Shown: positions 33,492-42,739, counted from the stretch's first letter. The stretch: 46,107 nucleotides of DNA from Palsa-1447 sp964509885 (GCA_964509885.1 CAZDZL010000030.1:1-46107), one strand, 5' to 3'. The notes: generated from the letters alone by a model not told the origin. Numbers and translations: made by a program.

Positions 33492-34744
33492 GGCTCCAGC
33501 GCCCTGTTCAGCACCCCGAGGCCGAGCGTGATCGCGGCGACCGTGGCCCCGAGGACCATCATGTCCTGGTTCGGGTTCAGGTCCATCCGCGAGAGGAGCG
33601 CGAGGTAGGCCGCGCCGACGGCGATCCCGACGTAGTCGGTGCAGTTCTGGATGGAGACCGTCTTGCCGAGCTTCGCGGGGTCGGTCTCCGACTGAAGCGC
33701 GGCGTTGAAGGGGACGATGAGGAGGCCCGCCGCCGCGCCGGTCACCACGAGGACGAGGACCACGAGGGCCAGCCCAAAGTGGCCTCCAAGGAGCCCCAGC
33801 CCCGCGAGTCCCGCGGCCATGAGGAACGCGTAGCGCCTCGCCCAGGAAAGGTCGCCCGTCCGGTGAAGCTGACCCGCAAGGAACGAGCCGAGGACGATGC
33901 CGGCCACCATCCCGACCTTGAGGAGGACCAGCTTCAGGTTGGTGACGTGCCCGACGCCGGCCTCGGAGAACACCCGCAGCCCCCAGCCCTGGAGCGCGGA
34001 CTTGAGGGTCGAGCCCGCGAACCAGAACAGGGCGGAGCCGAGGAGGATGCGCCCGAGCCTCGGACTGCGCACCATCGAGATGAAGCTCGAGGCGAACTGG
34101 CCGGCGCTGTGCAGCAGCGAGGCGTCCCTGTTGTGCGGGGTCCTGCCCATGGCCGCGTTGCAGAAGAGGGCGCAGCCGTAGAGCGCGCCGCAGGCGACAT
34201 AGCATTCCGGCACCGACCTCGTGACGTCGTAGAGCACGCCCCCGCCCATGAGCCCGGTCACGATGGCGACCAGCGTCAGCATCTCGACCGTCCCGTTCGC
34301 CTTCACCAGGCGCTCGTTCGGGACGATCTCGGGGAGGATCCCGTACTTGGCCGGCGAATAGGCGCAGGCCCCGACGCCCACCACGAAATAGGCGAAGACC
34401 TGGACCGCGTGGGCCCGCGCGCCGCCCCGGGCCAGCAGCCCCGCGAGCCCGATCGCGGTCCCCAGGAGCTTGATGGCGTTTCCGCCGACCAGCCAGCTCG
34501 TCTTCGGCATGCGGTCGTTGATGTAGCCCGCCAGCGGCGCCAGCACGATGAAGGGCAGGCTGAAGACGAGGCCGAAGAGGGCGTTCTCGCCGTTGACCAC
34601 CGTCTCCGTGATCCGGCCGGTGTTGAGCTCGTACGTCAGGGGCCCCAGGACGGCCGCCAGGAGGAAGTTGTCGCCAAAGGCCCCGAGGAACTGGCCCACG
34701 AGGAGGAGCGGGTAGTTGCGCGGGGACTGGCGGCCTGGGTTCAT
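33461..34744 (-). CDS. MFS transporter, LplT-like
   Basis: A 427-residue major-facilitator protein with about twelve hydrophobic helices, beginning NYPLLLVGQFLGAFGDNFLLAAVLGPL, a close match to the start of lysophospholipid transporter LplT-type proteins. GYINDRMPKTSWLVGGNAIKLLG is the MFS loop 2-3 motif; YFVVGVGACAYSPAKYGILPEIVP is characteristic of the LplT/AAS family. ATG 34744 is preferred over an upstream ATG at 34792, which would add an unlikely Cys/Arg-rich leader. It sits four bases downstream of the Nramp-related gene's partner end in the same orientation. The 3' end overlaps the convergent dehydrogenase gene by 31 bases. Confidence 0.85.
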   Translation of the reverse strand: MNPGRQSPRNYPLLLVGQFLGAFGDNFLLAAVLGPLTYELNTGRITETVVNGENALFGLVFSLPFIVLAPLAGYINDRMPKTSWLVGGNAIKLLGTAIGLAGLLARGGARAHAVQVFAYFVVGVGACAYSPAKYGILPEIVPNERLVKANGTVEMLTLVAIVTGLMGGGVLYDVTRSVPECYVACGALYGCALFCNAAMGRTPHNRDASLLHSAGQFASSFISMVRSPRLGRILLGSALFWFAGSTLKSALQGWGLRVFSEAGVGHVTNLKLVLLKVGMVAGIVLGSFLAGQLHRTGDLSWARRYAFLMAAGLAGLGLLGGHFGLALVVLVLVVTGAAAGLLIVPFNAALQSETDPAKLGKTVSIQNCTDYVGIAVGAAYLALLSRMDLNPNQDMMVLGATVAAITLGLGVLNRALEPQASGSQPGS

Positions 34745-34748
34745 TGCG

Positions 34749-36029
34749 CTAAAAGACGAACAGCGCAACGCCCGCCGCGAACATTGCAACAATTGTCACG
34801 AGCACCACGGCCCGGCCCAGGCCCGCGCTCGGCTGTTTTCCCATGAGCTTCGTGTCGGTCGCCACGAGGTAGATCCCCACCAGGAGGAAGGGCGCCAGGA
34901 GCCCGTTGATGACCGCGGTCCAATACAGGGTCTTGATCGGGGAGAGGCCCAGGAAGTTCATGACGATCCCGCAGCCGATCGAGAGGATGAGCACCGCGTA
35001 GAATTCCCGCGCCCCCTCGTAGGGCTCGTCGAGGCCCTCGGTCCAGTCGAACGTCTCGGCAAAGGCGTAGGCCGCCGACCCCGCGAGGGTCGGGATCGCC
35101 AGGCAGCCGACCCCGATGAGGCCGAGCGTGTAGAGAAGGGTTGCGAGCGACCCCGCGAGCGGCTTGAGCGCCTCGGCCGCCTCCCTGCTGGTCGTGATCT
35201 GCGTCACGCCGTGCAGGTGGAGCGTGCTCGCGCAGCACAGGATAACGAAGAACATCACGAGGTTTGAGAAGAACGTCCCCATTCCGACGTCGATCCGGCG
35301 GTTCACGATCTCGTTCGCGGTCGCACCGTGGCGCAGGATGAGCATCCGGCGACCCTTCGCCTTCTCCTCCTCCACCTCCTGGGCCGCCTGCCAGAAGAAG
35401 AGGTAGGGGCTGATGGTCGTCCCCAGGATGGCGACGATCGTGCCCCACTCGTCGCGGCTGGACGGCCAGCCGGGGACGAAGGTGTCGTGAAGCACGTCGC
35501 CCCAGTGTGGGTGGGCGAGGAAGGCCGTGAGGACGTAGGCCCCCAGGCTGAAGACGAGCCACTTCAGGACCTGCGCGATCTGTTGGTAGCGGAACCGGAC
35601 CGTGACGAACGCGATCGCGGCCCCAAACAGAATGACAAAGACATGGGAGTTGAGGCCGGTCAGAAGCTCGGCCGCATCGGCCATTCCCGCCAGGTCCGCG
35701 CCGACGTTGATCGTGTTGGCGGCAAGAAGCGCCACGACGAAGGAGACGCAGACCCACCTCGGGAGCTTCTTGCGCAGGCCGCTGGCAAGGCCCTCGCCCG
35801 TCACCATCCCGATCCGGGCGCACATCATCTGCACGGCGGCCATGAGCGGCCACGTGGCGACGGAGGTCCAGAGCAGCCTCGTGCCCATCTGGGCGCCCGC
35901 GATCGAGTAGGTGGCGATCCCGGACGGATCGTCGTCCGCGGCCCCCGTGATCACGCCCGGCCCCATCATGCGGAGGATTCGCGTGACGACGTTGCCCTTT
36001 GGCCTATTCGGGGGATCGGGCCTATTCAT
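34749..36029 (-). CDS. Nramp-related divalent metal transporter
   Basis: A 426-residue membrane protein of the Nramp superfamily (natural-resistance-associated macrophage protein-like) with 11 or so helices. ATG 36029 gives the conserved opening MMGPGVITGAADDDPSGIATYS. The TM1 metal motif is DPSG (Asp34-Gly37) in place of classical DPGN. In TM6 the expected MPH-type region reads TTISPYLFFWQ, without the selective methionine. Such changes are typical of Nramp-related proteins that do not prefer Mn/Fe; magnesium has been proposed for some, but the ion here is inference. The LplT-like gene follows four bases downstream, so the two are probably cotranscribed. Confidence 0.88.
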   Translation of the reverse strand: MNRPDPPNRPKGNVVTRILRMMGPGVITGAADDDPSGIATYSIAGAQMGTRLLWTSVATWPLMAAVQMMCARIGMVTGEGLASGLRKKLPRWVCVSFVVALLAANTINVGADLAGMADAAELLTGLNSHVFVILFGAAIAFVTVRFRYQQIAQVLKWLVFSLGAYVLTAFLAHPHWGDVLHDTFVPGWPSSRDEWGTIVAILGTTISPYLFFWQAAQEVEEEKAKGRRMLILRHGATANEIVNRRIDVGMGTFFSNLVMFFVILCCASTLHLHGVTQITTSREAAEALKPLAGSLATLLYTLGLIGVGCLAIPTLAGSAAYAFAETFDWTEGLDEPYEGAREFYAVLILSIGCGIVMNFLGLSPIKTLYWTAVINGLLAPFLLVGIYLVATDTKLMGKQPSAGLGRAVVLVTIVAMFAAGVALFVF

Positions 36030-36176
36030 GCGCTGGCCTGCGGATGATACGCGACAACCACCCCATCCTGCCGAGAGAAATGAACCCACACAAATGATTG
36101 AAATGGGCCCGTTGTTGGCTGGAAGACGGATGCGAGTAGGCGCAGGCTGCAAGCAACACGAGTCGCCGCAAAGGGC

Positions 36177-37202
36177 ATGAAGCCTCCTCCCACGATACTT
36201 CTGGATCCGTACCCAAGACCGGTGGACCTGATCTTTGATCGGCACACGAAGGAGCGACTGGAGGCCCTTGGAAGGGTCATCTGGCACGACGGATCGCCGG
36301 CCCCAGCCGCCCACATTGAGAGGCACCTTCCCGAGGCCGTCGCCCTCATCGGCCAGACCGAGCTGGGCAGGGACAGGCTGGACCGCGCGCCGCACCTGAA
36401 GGCGATATTCAACGTGGAGAGCAACTTCCTTCCCAATATCGACTATGCCGAGTGTCACCGCCGCGGGATAGCCGTCCTCTCCACCGCCCCGGTCTTCTCC
36501 AGGCCGGTCGCCGAGATGGCGCTCGGCATGGCCCTTTCTCTCGCGCGGCGCATTCACCAGGCCGATGCGTCGATCCGCGCCGGCACCGAGACGCTCTACG
36601 GCGAGGGCGACAACCGGGACTCGATCCTCCTCGGCGGCAGGCCGCTTGCGATCGTGGGGTTCGGGAATGTCGGGAAGGCGCTCCTTCCCCTCCTGCGCCC
36701 GTTGGCCTCCGAGGTCCTGGTCTGCGACCCCTGGATCCCACCCTCCGAGCTGCGCAGCCTCAACGTGAGCCCCGCCTCCCTTGAGGAATGCTTCGCCCGG
36801 GGAGCCGCAGTCTTCCTCATGGCGGCGGTGACCACCGAAAATGCGGGCAAGATCGGGCGACCCCACTTCGAGAGCATGGCTAAGGGGGGCATCGTGGTCC
36901 TGGCGAGCCGCGCCGGCATCGTTAATTTCGACGAGCTGCTGGACGCGGCGGCTTCAGGCCACATCCGCGCGGGGATCGACGTCTGGCCCGAGGAGCCCAT
37001 ACCCGCGGGCCATCGGGCGCGCAGGACCCCCAACACCCTCCTTCAGGCGCATCGGGCCGGAAACATCCCCGAGATCTGGCCGCTCATGGGCCAGATTGTG
37101 ACGGATGACCTCGAGGACGTGCTGCGCGGGCTTCCCCCGCGGCGATGCCAGAGGGCTGTGCTGGAAACTGTCCTGAAGCTTCGGAGCAAGCCGGTCGGCT
37201 AA
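36177..37202 (+). CDS. D-isomer-specific 2-hydroxyacid dehydrogenase
   Basis: A 341-residue NAD-dependent dehydrogenase. The N-terminal segment has ILLDPYPRPVDLIFD and GQTELGRDRLDRAPHLKAIFNVESN. The dinucleotide fold is ILLGGRPLAIVGFGNVGKALLPLL (GxGxxG), with VLVCDPWIP at the NAD ribose site. Catalytic residues fit Arg in LASRAGIVN, Glu in GIDVWPEEP, and His in LLQAHRAGN, where the family usually has TPH. The C-terminal tail (LPPRRCQRAVLETVL) is short. The substrate is not evident. It is divergent from the Nramp-related gene across ~150 bases and is the last gene before the tRNA. Confidence 0.88.
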   Translation: MKPPPTILLDPYPRPVDLIFDRHTKERLEALGRVIWHDGSPAPAAHIERHLPEAVALIGQTELGRDRLDRAPHLKAIFNVESNFLPNIDYAECHRRGIAVLSTAPVFSRPVAEMALGMALSLARRIHQADASIRAGTETLYGEGDNRDSILLGGRPLAIVGFGNVGKALLPLLRPLASEVLVCDPWIPPSELRSLNVSPASLEECFARGAAVFLMAAVTTENAGKIGRPHFESMAKGGIVVLASRAGIVNFDELLDAAASGHIRAGIDVWPEEPIPAGHRARRTPNTLLQAHRAGNIPEIWPLMGQIVTDDLEDVLRGLPPRRCQRAVLETVLKLRSKPVG

Positions 37203-37335
37203 AGGGGACGCCCGCGAGCCCAAAAAATGTCGCCTTTTTGCGCAAAAAAAGGGGGACTAACAAACATCGAGGCGGTTAAAGGGCTGCAAAGGGTCGGCAT
37301 GCGACATTCTGCGGTTCCCCATTCTGTCTCGCTTC
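37203..37335. other. Intergenic region upstream of the tRNA gene
   Basis: Contains a 37232-37252 run in which CCTTTTT and AAAAAAAGG flank GCGC, which could form a weak hairpin after the dehydrogenase gene. The tRNA promoter should lie here, but I cannot pick it out with confidence. Confidence 0.4.
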
Positions 37336-37411
37336 GGGCCTATAGCTCAACGGTTAGAGCAGAGGACTCATAATCCTTTGGTTCAGGGTTCGAATCCCTG
37401 TGGGCCCACCA
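37336..37411 (+). tRNA. tRNA with CAU anticodon (Ile2 or elongator Met)
   Basis: A 76-base cloverleaf with encoded CCA. The acceptor stem GGGCCTA pairs with TGGGCCC; the D arm is GCTCAACGGTTAGAGC; the anticodon stem-loop is GAGGA-CTCATAA-TCCTT with anticodon CAT; the T arm contains GGTTCGAATCC; the end is A-CCA. The CTCATAA loop occurs both in tRNA-Ile2, where the C is modified to lysidine, and in elongator Met, so identity is left open. Its 3' 26 bases are repeated at 44212, marking it as the integration target of the downstream island. Confidence 0.95.
37386..37411 (+). repeat. Putative attL: 3' end of the tRNA gene
   Basis: The last 26 bases of the tRNA, starting GGGTTCGAATCCC and ending in CCACCA. 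It is perfectly repeated at 44212-44237. The bases on either side differ, so the repeat is exactly 26 long. Confidence 0.9.
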
Positions 37412-37495
37412 ATCTCTACATTGGGAAACCTCAGTCCCCGCGCCGGCACCGAGCGCTGGTTTCGCGCCCTGGACTTCGAGCCCCGGACGAGAAGC

Positions 37496-37771
37496 CTACT
37501 TCCCAACCTCTGCCGCCCATCCCGTATCGATCAATTCCCTGGCGAATTCCCGTGCGTCAGGATGATCGGACACCTCGAATCCCTTGCTCAGCGCGGCTTC
37601 CGCTTCGTCCGCAGTCGAAAATTCGTGGGCGTTTAGCCGGATGCTCTTGAAGCCAGTCCGCCTAATACTCCATGTATGGTTCGGTTGGGCGTCCGGGTGG
37701 GCCGATTTGTTCGTGGCTTCGATGTCCACGGGGCTGTCTTTGGCCGGGTCCCGATTGATGCGTATCTTCAC
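37496..37771 (-). CDS. Small protein of unknown function in the island
   Basis: A 91-residue protein from GTG 37771 (ATG 37813 would give 105 residues with a Cys-rich, less likely leader). The sequence KIRINRDPAKDSPVDIEATNK continues through TWSIRRTGFKSIRLNAHEF and DEAEAALSKGFEVSDHPDAREFARELIDTGWA. It reads like a real folded domain with beta strands followed by two helices. I do not recognise the family. It is the first gene inside the tRNA-bounded segment, facing the tRNA, where integration modules often have their excision or regulatory genes; that role is speculation. Confidence 0.55.
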   Translation of the reverse strand: MKIRINRDPAKDSPVDIEATNKSAHPDAQPNHTWSIRRTGFKSIRLNAHEFSTADEAEAALSKGFEVSDHPDAREFARELIDTGWAAEVGK

Positions 37772-37813
37772 GCGAGCAACGCAGCACCGCTGCTGGCCCG
37801 AGGCAAGAGCCAA

Positions 37814-38003
37814 CTATGCGCTCCCTCGCTGGGCCGATAGACATCGTGGCCGTGCTCGGGAGCGCCCGGCCTGCATAGCTTGAATCCTGGCGAAATGATA
37901 TTACGGGCTTCAGCGAATTTGCAAAGGTGTCAGGTGTTTACCCCATTTCTCCAAAGTCTGATCAGCCTTATGGTATCGGTGGGGAATCTTATATTCCCGT
38001 TTT
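37814..38003. other. Non-coding stretch in the island
   Basis: No convincing gene on either strand. The second half is visibly AT-richer than the chromosome (ATATTACGG, TTATATTCCC) and may hold a promoter for the following gene. Confidence 0.4.
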
Positions 38004-38555
38004 TTGGAAGCTAATACAAAGTACTTCGCTGGGGAAGCCCACGCCGTGAATCCACCTATCGGACCCAGGTTACGGGTGGACGAAGCCGACACGGCAATGC
38101 CATCAAGGTCCCCGTCGAACGGCGCAGGCGAATCTGGAAACACTGGCGCGAATAGAGAAGGCGGTCGGTCTGGTCTCGGGAGAATCCGCGCTGTCGATGC
38201 CAGCGCAGAAGACCGGAATTATATAGCAAAACTGACATCGCAGGAGGGTTTCGTCGCAGACACGGCTGGAGACGGCGGTTGGAGGTCCGTGCGCTCAATG
38301 GGCTATGAATTGGTGATCGCCGATCACCAGATGCCAAAGCAGACAAGCCTCAGCCTCACCAGGAGGCTGCGCGAGGTTTCAAAAAATGCGCCCTGCACAC
38401 TAATGTTGTCGTCCCTGCCAGGGCCCGAATTGACAACAACCACGAGGATCGATCCAGCGGCCGTAATGACCAAGCCCTTGAAGCCCTCGGACTTGATTGA
38501 AAAGGTATGCTCGCTCCTGCGGAGCGTCCCCTCCCCGGGGACTCGGGAAACCTGA
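38004..38555 (+). CDS. Degenerate response-regulator receiver protein
   Basis: A 183-residue product whose residues ~60-173 match a receiver domain. IRAVDASAEDRNYIAKLTSQEG fits strand 1/helix 1, GYELVIADHQMP holds the phospho-acceptor position (Asp107), LMLSSLP the Ser/Thr strand, and VMTKPLKPSDLIEKV the conserved Lys157. The acidic pair of strand 1 is reduced to a single Asp65 (VDAS). The first ~60 residues are low-complexity and resemble a linker in a hybrid kinase. It may be a standalone regulator or a fragment of a larger sensor; no kinase or output domain is nearby. The start at ATG 38004 is uncertain. Confidence 0.55.
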   Translation: MEANTKYFAGEAHAVNPPIGPRLRVDEADTAMPSRSPSNGAGESGNTGANREGGRSGLGRIRAVDASAEDRNYIAKLTSQEGFVADTAGDGGWRSVRSMGYELVIADHQMPKQTSLSLTRRLREVSKNAPCTLMLSSLPGPELTTTTRIDPAAVMTKPLKPSDLIEKVCSLLRSVPSPGTRET

Positions 38556-38584
38556 CAGTCGGGTGAGAACTCAATGCCAACAGT

Positions 38585-41500
38585 ATGAATTGGGTTCGAA
38601 TAGTGGGCTATACTGTCGCGGAATATGCCGCGCTGTCGGTGTCTTGCCTTTCGACCGTAGCCTTGGTCGGGAATTCCTACGGCGCTGCAACGACGCCGGC
38701 AATACCCTCCATCACGGTTGTGGCGACGACGCCGGTGGCCAACATAACAGGATCGTCAGCCGGCCTGTTAACATTCACGAGCAGCAGCATAGTTACCAGT
38801 GACTTGACTGTTAACTTCGCGCTGGGCGGCACAGCAGCGAAATGGACCGACTATTACCGCCTCCCAGACGGCGATATGCCGGTATCCGTCACGATCCCCT
38901 CCGGAGCCGCGAGCGTAACGCTGCAGATCACGGGGAGGGGCAACTCCTCAAACGCCAGCCCCGAGACGGCAATCTTCACGATCGTAGCCGATCCCTCCTA
39001 TATTGTCGGCGGTGCAAGTTCTGCGACGATTATCATCTCCCCAACGGCGGGGCCGACCCCGACTCCCGTGCCTACCAGTCCAACCCCGACGGCTAACCCG
39101 ACACCGGGCGTCACTCCAACACCGACGCCGAAACTGTCGCCCACTCCCACGCGGCTTCCCAGCCCGACCCCGACTTCCCTCTCAACAAGTCCGACCCCGA
39201 CGGCAAATCCGACACCGGGGGTCACTCCAACACCGACGCCGAAACCGTCGCCCACTCCCACCCAGCTTCCCACTCCGACCCCGAGGCCGAGCCCGACCCC
39301 GAGCCCTAGCCCGACGGCAGATCCGACACCGGGGGTGACTCCAACACCGACGCCAACCCTGTCGCCGACGCCCACGGGGCTTCCCACACCGACCCCTAGG
39401 CCGAGCCCAACCCCTAGGCCGAGCCCAACCCCGAAGCCGAGCCCTAGCCCGACGGCAAATCCGACACCGGGGGTCACTCCGACGCCGAAACTGTCGCCCA
39501 CTCCCACGCGGCTTCCCAGTCCGACTCCGAGGCCGACCCCAACTGCACCGCCCACCCAACTTACCCCGACTCCATTGCCGACATTGCCCACCCCGAAACC
39601 AACGCCCAATGGGCCCACCCCAACCCCCACGCCCGTCCAACTGACCCCAACTCCCGCGACGCCGGCGTCGGCGGACAGCGAGATGGACTACACTAACCTG
39701 ATTCCGCCCTTGGTTGGCGGATATGCGCTACGTATTCTCACTCCGACGCTCCTGGAATTGCGCCAGATCAACACAAAGGCGCCCGACCCAGCTGAGCCGG
39801 CCACTTGGAACCTGGTTGACTCCGCCGGCGTGCTGAGTGCTCCAGACATATCCCAACTTGTCGTGACGGTCTCGGGCCAGGCGGTTGATATCGGATCGGT
39901 CGGCTTTCGGCGGAGGGTGTTATTCGCCCCTCTGAGCTCGTATGATCTTAGAATCGACAATGTCCTCTACCTGACATTGGGCGTGCCCATCGCCGACAAC
40001 TCAACTGCGGTCGTGACAAATCCCTCGGAGTCGGTGTTCCCGTCAAGCGTCGCCTTTTCAATCGCTTCAAGTCCCCTTCGCTACAGCCCGGCCGTACACG
40101 TAAATCAGGAGGGCTACGTGCCGTCGTTCCCGAAGAAGGCAATGGTTGGCTACTACCTGGGTAACTTGGGAGAGATGCCCGTCGCGGCCACAACCTTTAG
40201 CGTTATCAATGTGAGCAACAACGCGGTGGTGTTCCAGGGCGAGCTCACGCTGCGCCAGGATATCGGATATACGACCAGTCCGCTTCCCTACCAAGGGGTC
40301 TACGAAGCCGACTTCAGCAGCCTCACGACTCCCGGAGAATACCAGATCCAGATAGAAGGCATGGGCACTTCGCTGCCATTCCTGGTCAATGATGGCATAG
40401 CGATGGCATGGGTTCGCTCCTACGCCTTGGGTATGTACGAGCAGCGCAGCGGCGCTCCGGGCATCGGGCTCCCATGGACGCGCTTCGCCCATATCGCCGA
40501 CCATACCGCGCCGGCATCTATTCCCGTTCCCGATACCGGCCCCGCATTCGCTTTCACGTGGGCCTGCATCAACAGCTATACCTCGCAGGTCACACCGAAC
40601 CAGCCGCCGTTGCAGTTTCCGCAGGCGGCCCCGGCCCTCACCAACAACGAGACGTCGCTCTATCCCTTCGTCAACACGGGCAAGGTCGACGTCTCCGGTG
40701 GCCACTGGGACGCAGGTGACTACAGCAAATACACCGAGAACAGCGCCCAGCTCATCCACGAGCTCATCTTCGCCGTGGACAACATACCGGGCGTCTCGAC
40801 CCTGGACAACCTCGGCATACCCGAGAGCGGCGACGGTATCCCCGACGCCCTTCAGGAGGCAAAATGGGAAGCCGACTTCCTTGTAAAGATGCAGGATGCT
40901 GACGGCGGTTTCTACTTTCTCGTCTACCCTATAAACGAGGAATATGAAGGCGTCCTCCCACAGAACGGAGAGGCGCAGGTTGTCTGGCCCAAGAACACCT
41001 CGGTAAGCGCGGCAGCCACGGCCGCAATGGCCGAGGCCGGCTCATCCCCCGCGATGATCAAGTACTACCCGGCAGAGGCTACCGCCTACCTGGCCGCTGC
41101 AGTGAAGGGATGGGCATTCCTTCAGGCGGCCACCGCCAACCATGGTGCCTCCAGGTACCAAAAATTGACGTTTTATTCCGATGACTGGCAGGACAACGAT
41201 GAATACGCATGGGCGGCATCAGCCCTTTTTGCCGCCACCGGCGGCGCCGCGTTCAGGACCCAGCTCTTCGCGCTCCTTCCAAACCCAAGCGCACCGTCGA
41301 CCTTTCGTTGGGGATGGTGGTCCATGGCCGAAGGCTGGGGCAACGCCATTAGGGACTACGCCTTTGCCGCATCGAGCGGACGGCTTGCCGCATCCGACCT
41401 CAACGCCGCGTACCTAGCCATGTGCCGGACCCAGATAGTGGACGCCGGCGACGACATCGTCGCTTGGGTGGCCGACAACGCCTATGGCACACCGTTTCCT

Positions 41501-42739
41501 CCCCCCACAAAGGCCGTACTTGGAGGCGGCTGGTACTTCTCCCTTGATCAGGCCTCGGACGCGGCCGTGGCCTACTTGATCAGCCCGGATCCGTCCTTCG
41601 TGGACGCCCTCGTGGGCGCCATGAACTACGAGGGCGGCACCAATCCGAAAAATGCGGTGTACCTCACCGGCCTCGGCCTAAAGCGCGAACACAATCAAGT
41701 CTCCCAGTTTGCCGTCAACTCCCGCCGCGTGCTTCCCCCTTCCGGCATCCCGCAGGGCCAGGTCACGGCAGCATTTGAATATCTTCCATCGTACGGGGCC
41801 GAACTCTCGGAACTGTCCTATCCCACAGACAGTGGCAAAAACGCCACCTATCCCTACTACGACCGCTGGAGCGATGTCTACAACGTCACGCAGGAGTTCA
41901 TAACCGTGAACCAGGCGCGCAGCTTCATGGCCTCCGCTCTCCTCGCGTCCCTTACATCGAGCGAGACAGGGGCGTGGACCGCGCCGGCGGCGACTATCAC
42001 GGTTCCGAGCTCGGTCGCCCCGCTGAACTCGCCCAGCACGCTGAGCGTGCAGGTTCCCGGAATGGACCTGACCGGCGCACGGATCGTCTGGGAAGGGCGC
42101 GACCAGCAACCGGCCTTCGGCTCGACCTACACGGTCGCCCCCGTCAACAACGGCAAACAGTGGGCCGAGGCAGAGATCGAGTGGCCGGACGGGCGCCGCG
42201 CGTTCGCCGAGAATGATTTCCAAGCGAACAGTCCGCTCCAAACATGGATCGGTGACTCCCTTCCCAACGGTGCGGTCGCGACAGCGGACGGCGGCGACAG
42301 CTGGAACTGGGTATCGACGAACCCTGCACCGGAGTCCGGCACTCGCGCTCCACAGACCGTCGTCGCCTCCGGGGTGCACGAGCTCTCGTTTACCGGAGCA
42401 ACGACGGCGGCAATGCAGGTCTATGCTGGAGACAGCCTCTTCGAATGGATCTATCTCAATGCCGCCAGCCCTCCCGCAGAGGTCCTGGTGGCGTGGTATG
42501 ACGGCGCATCTTGGGAGCACCGCGCATATTGGGGAACGAACAACATTTCGTATGGCACAAATAATACCGCAGGTCGATACTACGCCGGCCCACTTCCTGC
42601 CGCCGGGACATGGGTAAAGCTCTCGATCCCCGCCAGCGCCGTGGGGCTCGAAGGATCCGCAGTGAGCGGCATGGATCTCTCGCTTTACAACGGAGGCGTC
42701 ACCTGGTCTGCGATCGGCAGGTCGTCCGCGGGCCCATGA
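38585..42739 (+). CDS. Secreted GH9 endoglucanase with Calx-beta-like domain and Pro/Thr linker
   Basis: A 1384-residue secreted cellulase-type enzyme. After the leader (YAALSVSCLSTVALVGNSYGAA), residues ~40-150 form a Calx-beta-like domain (LTVNFALGGTAAKWTDYY, ETAIFTIVADPSY). A ~200-residue Pro/Thr linker follows, then an Ig-like cellulase N-terminal domain (VHVNQEGYVPSFPKKAMVG), then the GH9 alpha/alpha barrel. Catalytic candidates are clear: Asp709 and Asp712 in GGHWDAGDYSKY, and Glu1104 in NVTQEFITVNQA. DDWQDNDEYAWAASALF and GMNYxxGxNPKNAVYLTG-type text are also GH9 landmarks. The last ~240 residues are beta-rich and may bind carbohydrate. It is cargo of the tRNA-bounded island; no PEP-CTERM tail is present. 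Confidence 0.92.
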   Translation: MNWVRIVGYTVAEYAALSVSCLSTVALVGNSYGAATTPAIPSITVVATTPVANITGSSAGLLTFTSSSIVTSDLTVNFALGGTAAKWTDYYRLPDGDMPVSVTIPSGAASVTLQITGRGNSSNASPETAIFTIVADPSYIVGGASSATIIISPTAGPTPTPVPTSPTPTANPTPGVTPTPTPKLSPTPTRLPSPTPTSLSTSPTPTANPTPGVTPTPTPKPSPTPTQLPTPTPRPSPTPSPSPTADPTPGVTPTPTPTLSPTPTGLPTPTPRPSPTPRPSPTPKPSPSPTANPTPGVTPTPKLSPTPTRLPSPTPRPTPTAPPTQLTPTPLPTLPTPKPTPNGPTPTPTPVQLTPTPATPASADSEMDYTNLIPPLVGGYALRILTPTLLELRQINTKAPDPAEPATWNLVDSAGVLSAPDISQLVVTVSGQAVDIGSVGFRRRVLFAPLSSYDLRIDNVLYLTLGVPIADNSTAVVTNPSESVFPSSVAFSIASSPLRYSPAVHVNQEGYVPSFPKKAMVGYYLGNLGEMPVAATTFSVINVSNNAVVFQGELTLRQDIGYTTSPLPYQGVYEADFSSLTTPGEYQIQIEGMGTSLPFLVNDGIAMAWVRSYALGMYEQRSGAPGIGLPWTRFAHIADHTAPASIPVPDTGPAFAFTWACINSYTSQVTPNQPPLQFPQAAPALTNNETSLYPFVNTGKVDVSGGHWDAGDYSKYTENSAQLIHELIFAVDNIPGVSTLDNLGIPESGDGIPDALQEAKWEADFLVKMQDADGGFYFLVYPINEEYEGVLPQNGEAQVVWPKNTSVSAAATAAMAEAGSSPAMIKYYPAEATAYLAAAVKGWAFLQAATANHGASRYQKLTFYSDDWQDNDEYAWAASALFAATGGAAFRTQLFALLPNPSAPSTFRWGWWSMAEGWGNAIRDYAFAASSGRLAASDLNAAYLAMCRTQIVDAGDDIVAWVADNAYGTPFPPPTKAVLGGGWYFSLDQASDAAVAYLISPDPSFVDALVGAMNYEGGTNPKNAVYLTGLGLKREHNQVSQFAVNSRRVLPPSGIPQGQVTAAFEYLPSYGAELSELSYPTDSGKNATYPYYDRWSDVYNVTQEFITVNQARSFMASALLASLTSSETGAWTAPAATITVPSSVAPLNSPSTLSVQVPGMDLTGARIVWEGRDQQPAFGSTYTVAPVNNGKQWAEAEIEWPDGRRAFAENDFQANSPLQTWIGDSLPNGAVATADGGDSWNWVSTNPAPESGTRAPQTVVASGVHELSFTGATTAAMQVYAGDSLFEWIYLNAASPPAEVLVAWYDGASWEHRAYWGTNNISYGTNNTAGRYYAGPLPAAGTWVKLSIPASAVGLEGSAVSGMDLSLYNGGVTWSAIGRSSAGP
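39086..39665 (+). repeat. Pro/Thr linker-coding degenerate repeats
   Basis: Four units, each opening with codons for PTA(N/D)PTPGVTPTPTPK, start near 39086, 39197, 39311 and 39449 (spacings 111, 114 and 138 bases). They are followed by irregular PTPTP sequence. They encode the flexible linker of the GH9 protein and probably vary in number between strains. Confidence 0.85.

Noticed and set aside
39047..39665. CRISPR-like or satellite array
   Set aside because: Units are in frame, code for a Pro/Thr linker, vary in spacing and have no unique spacers.
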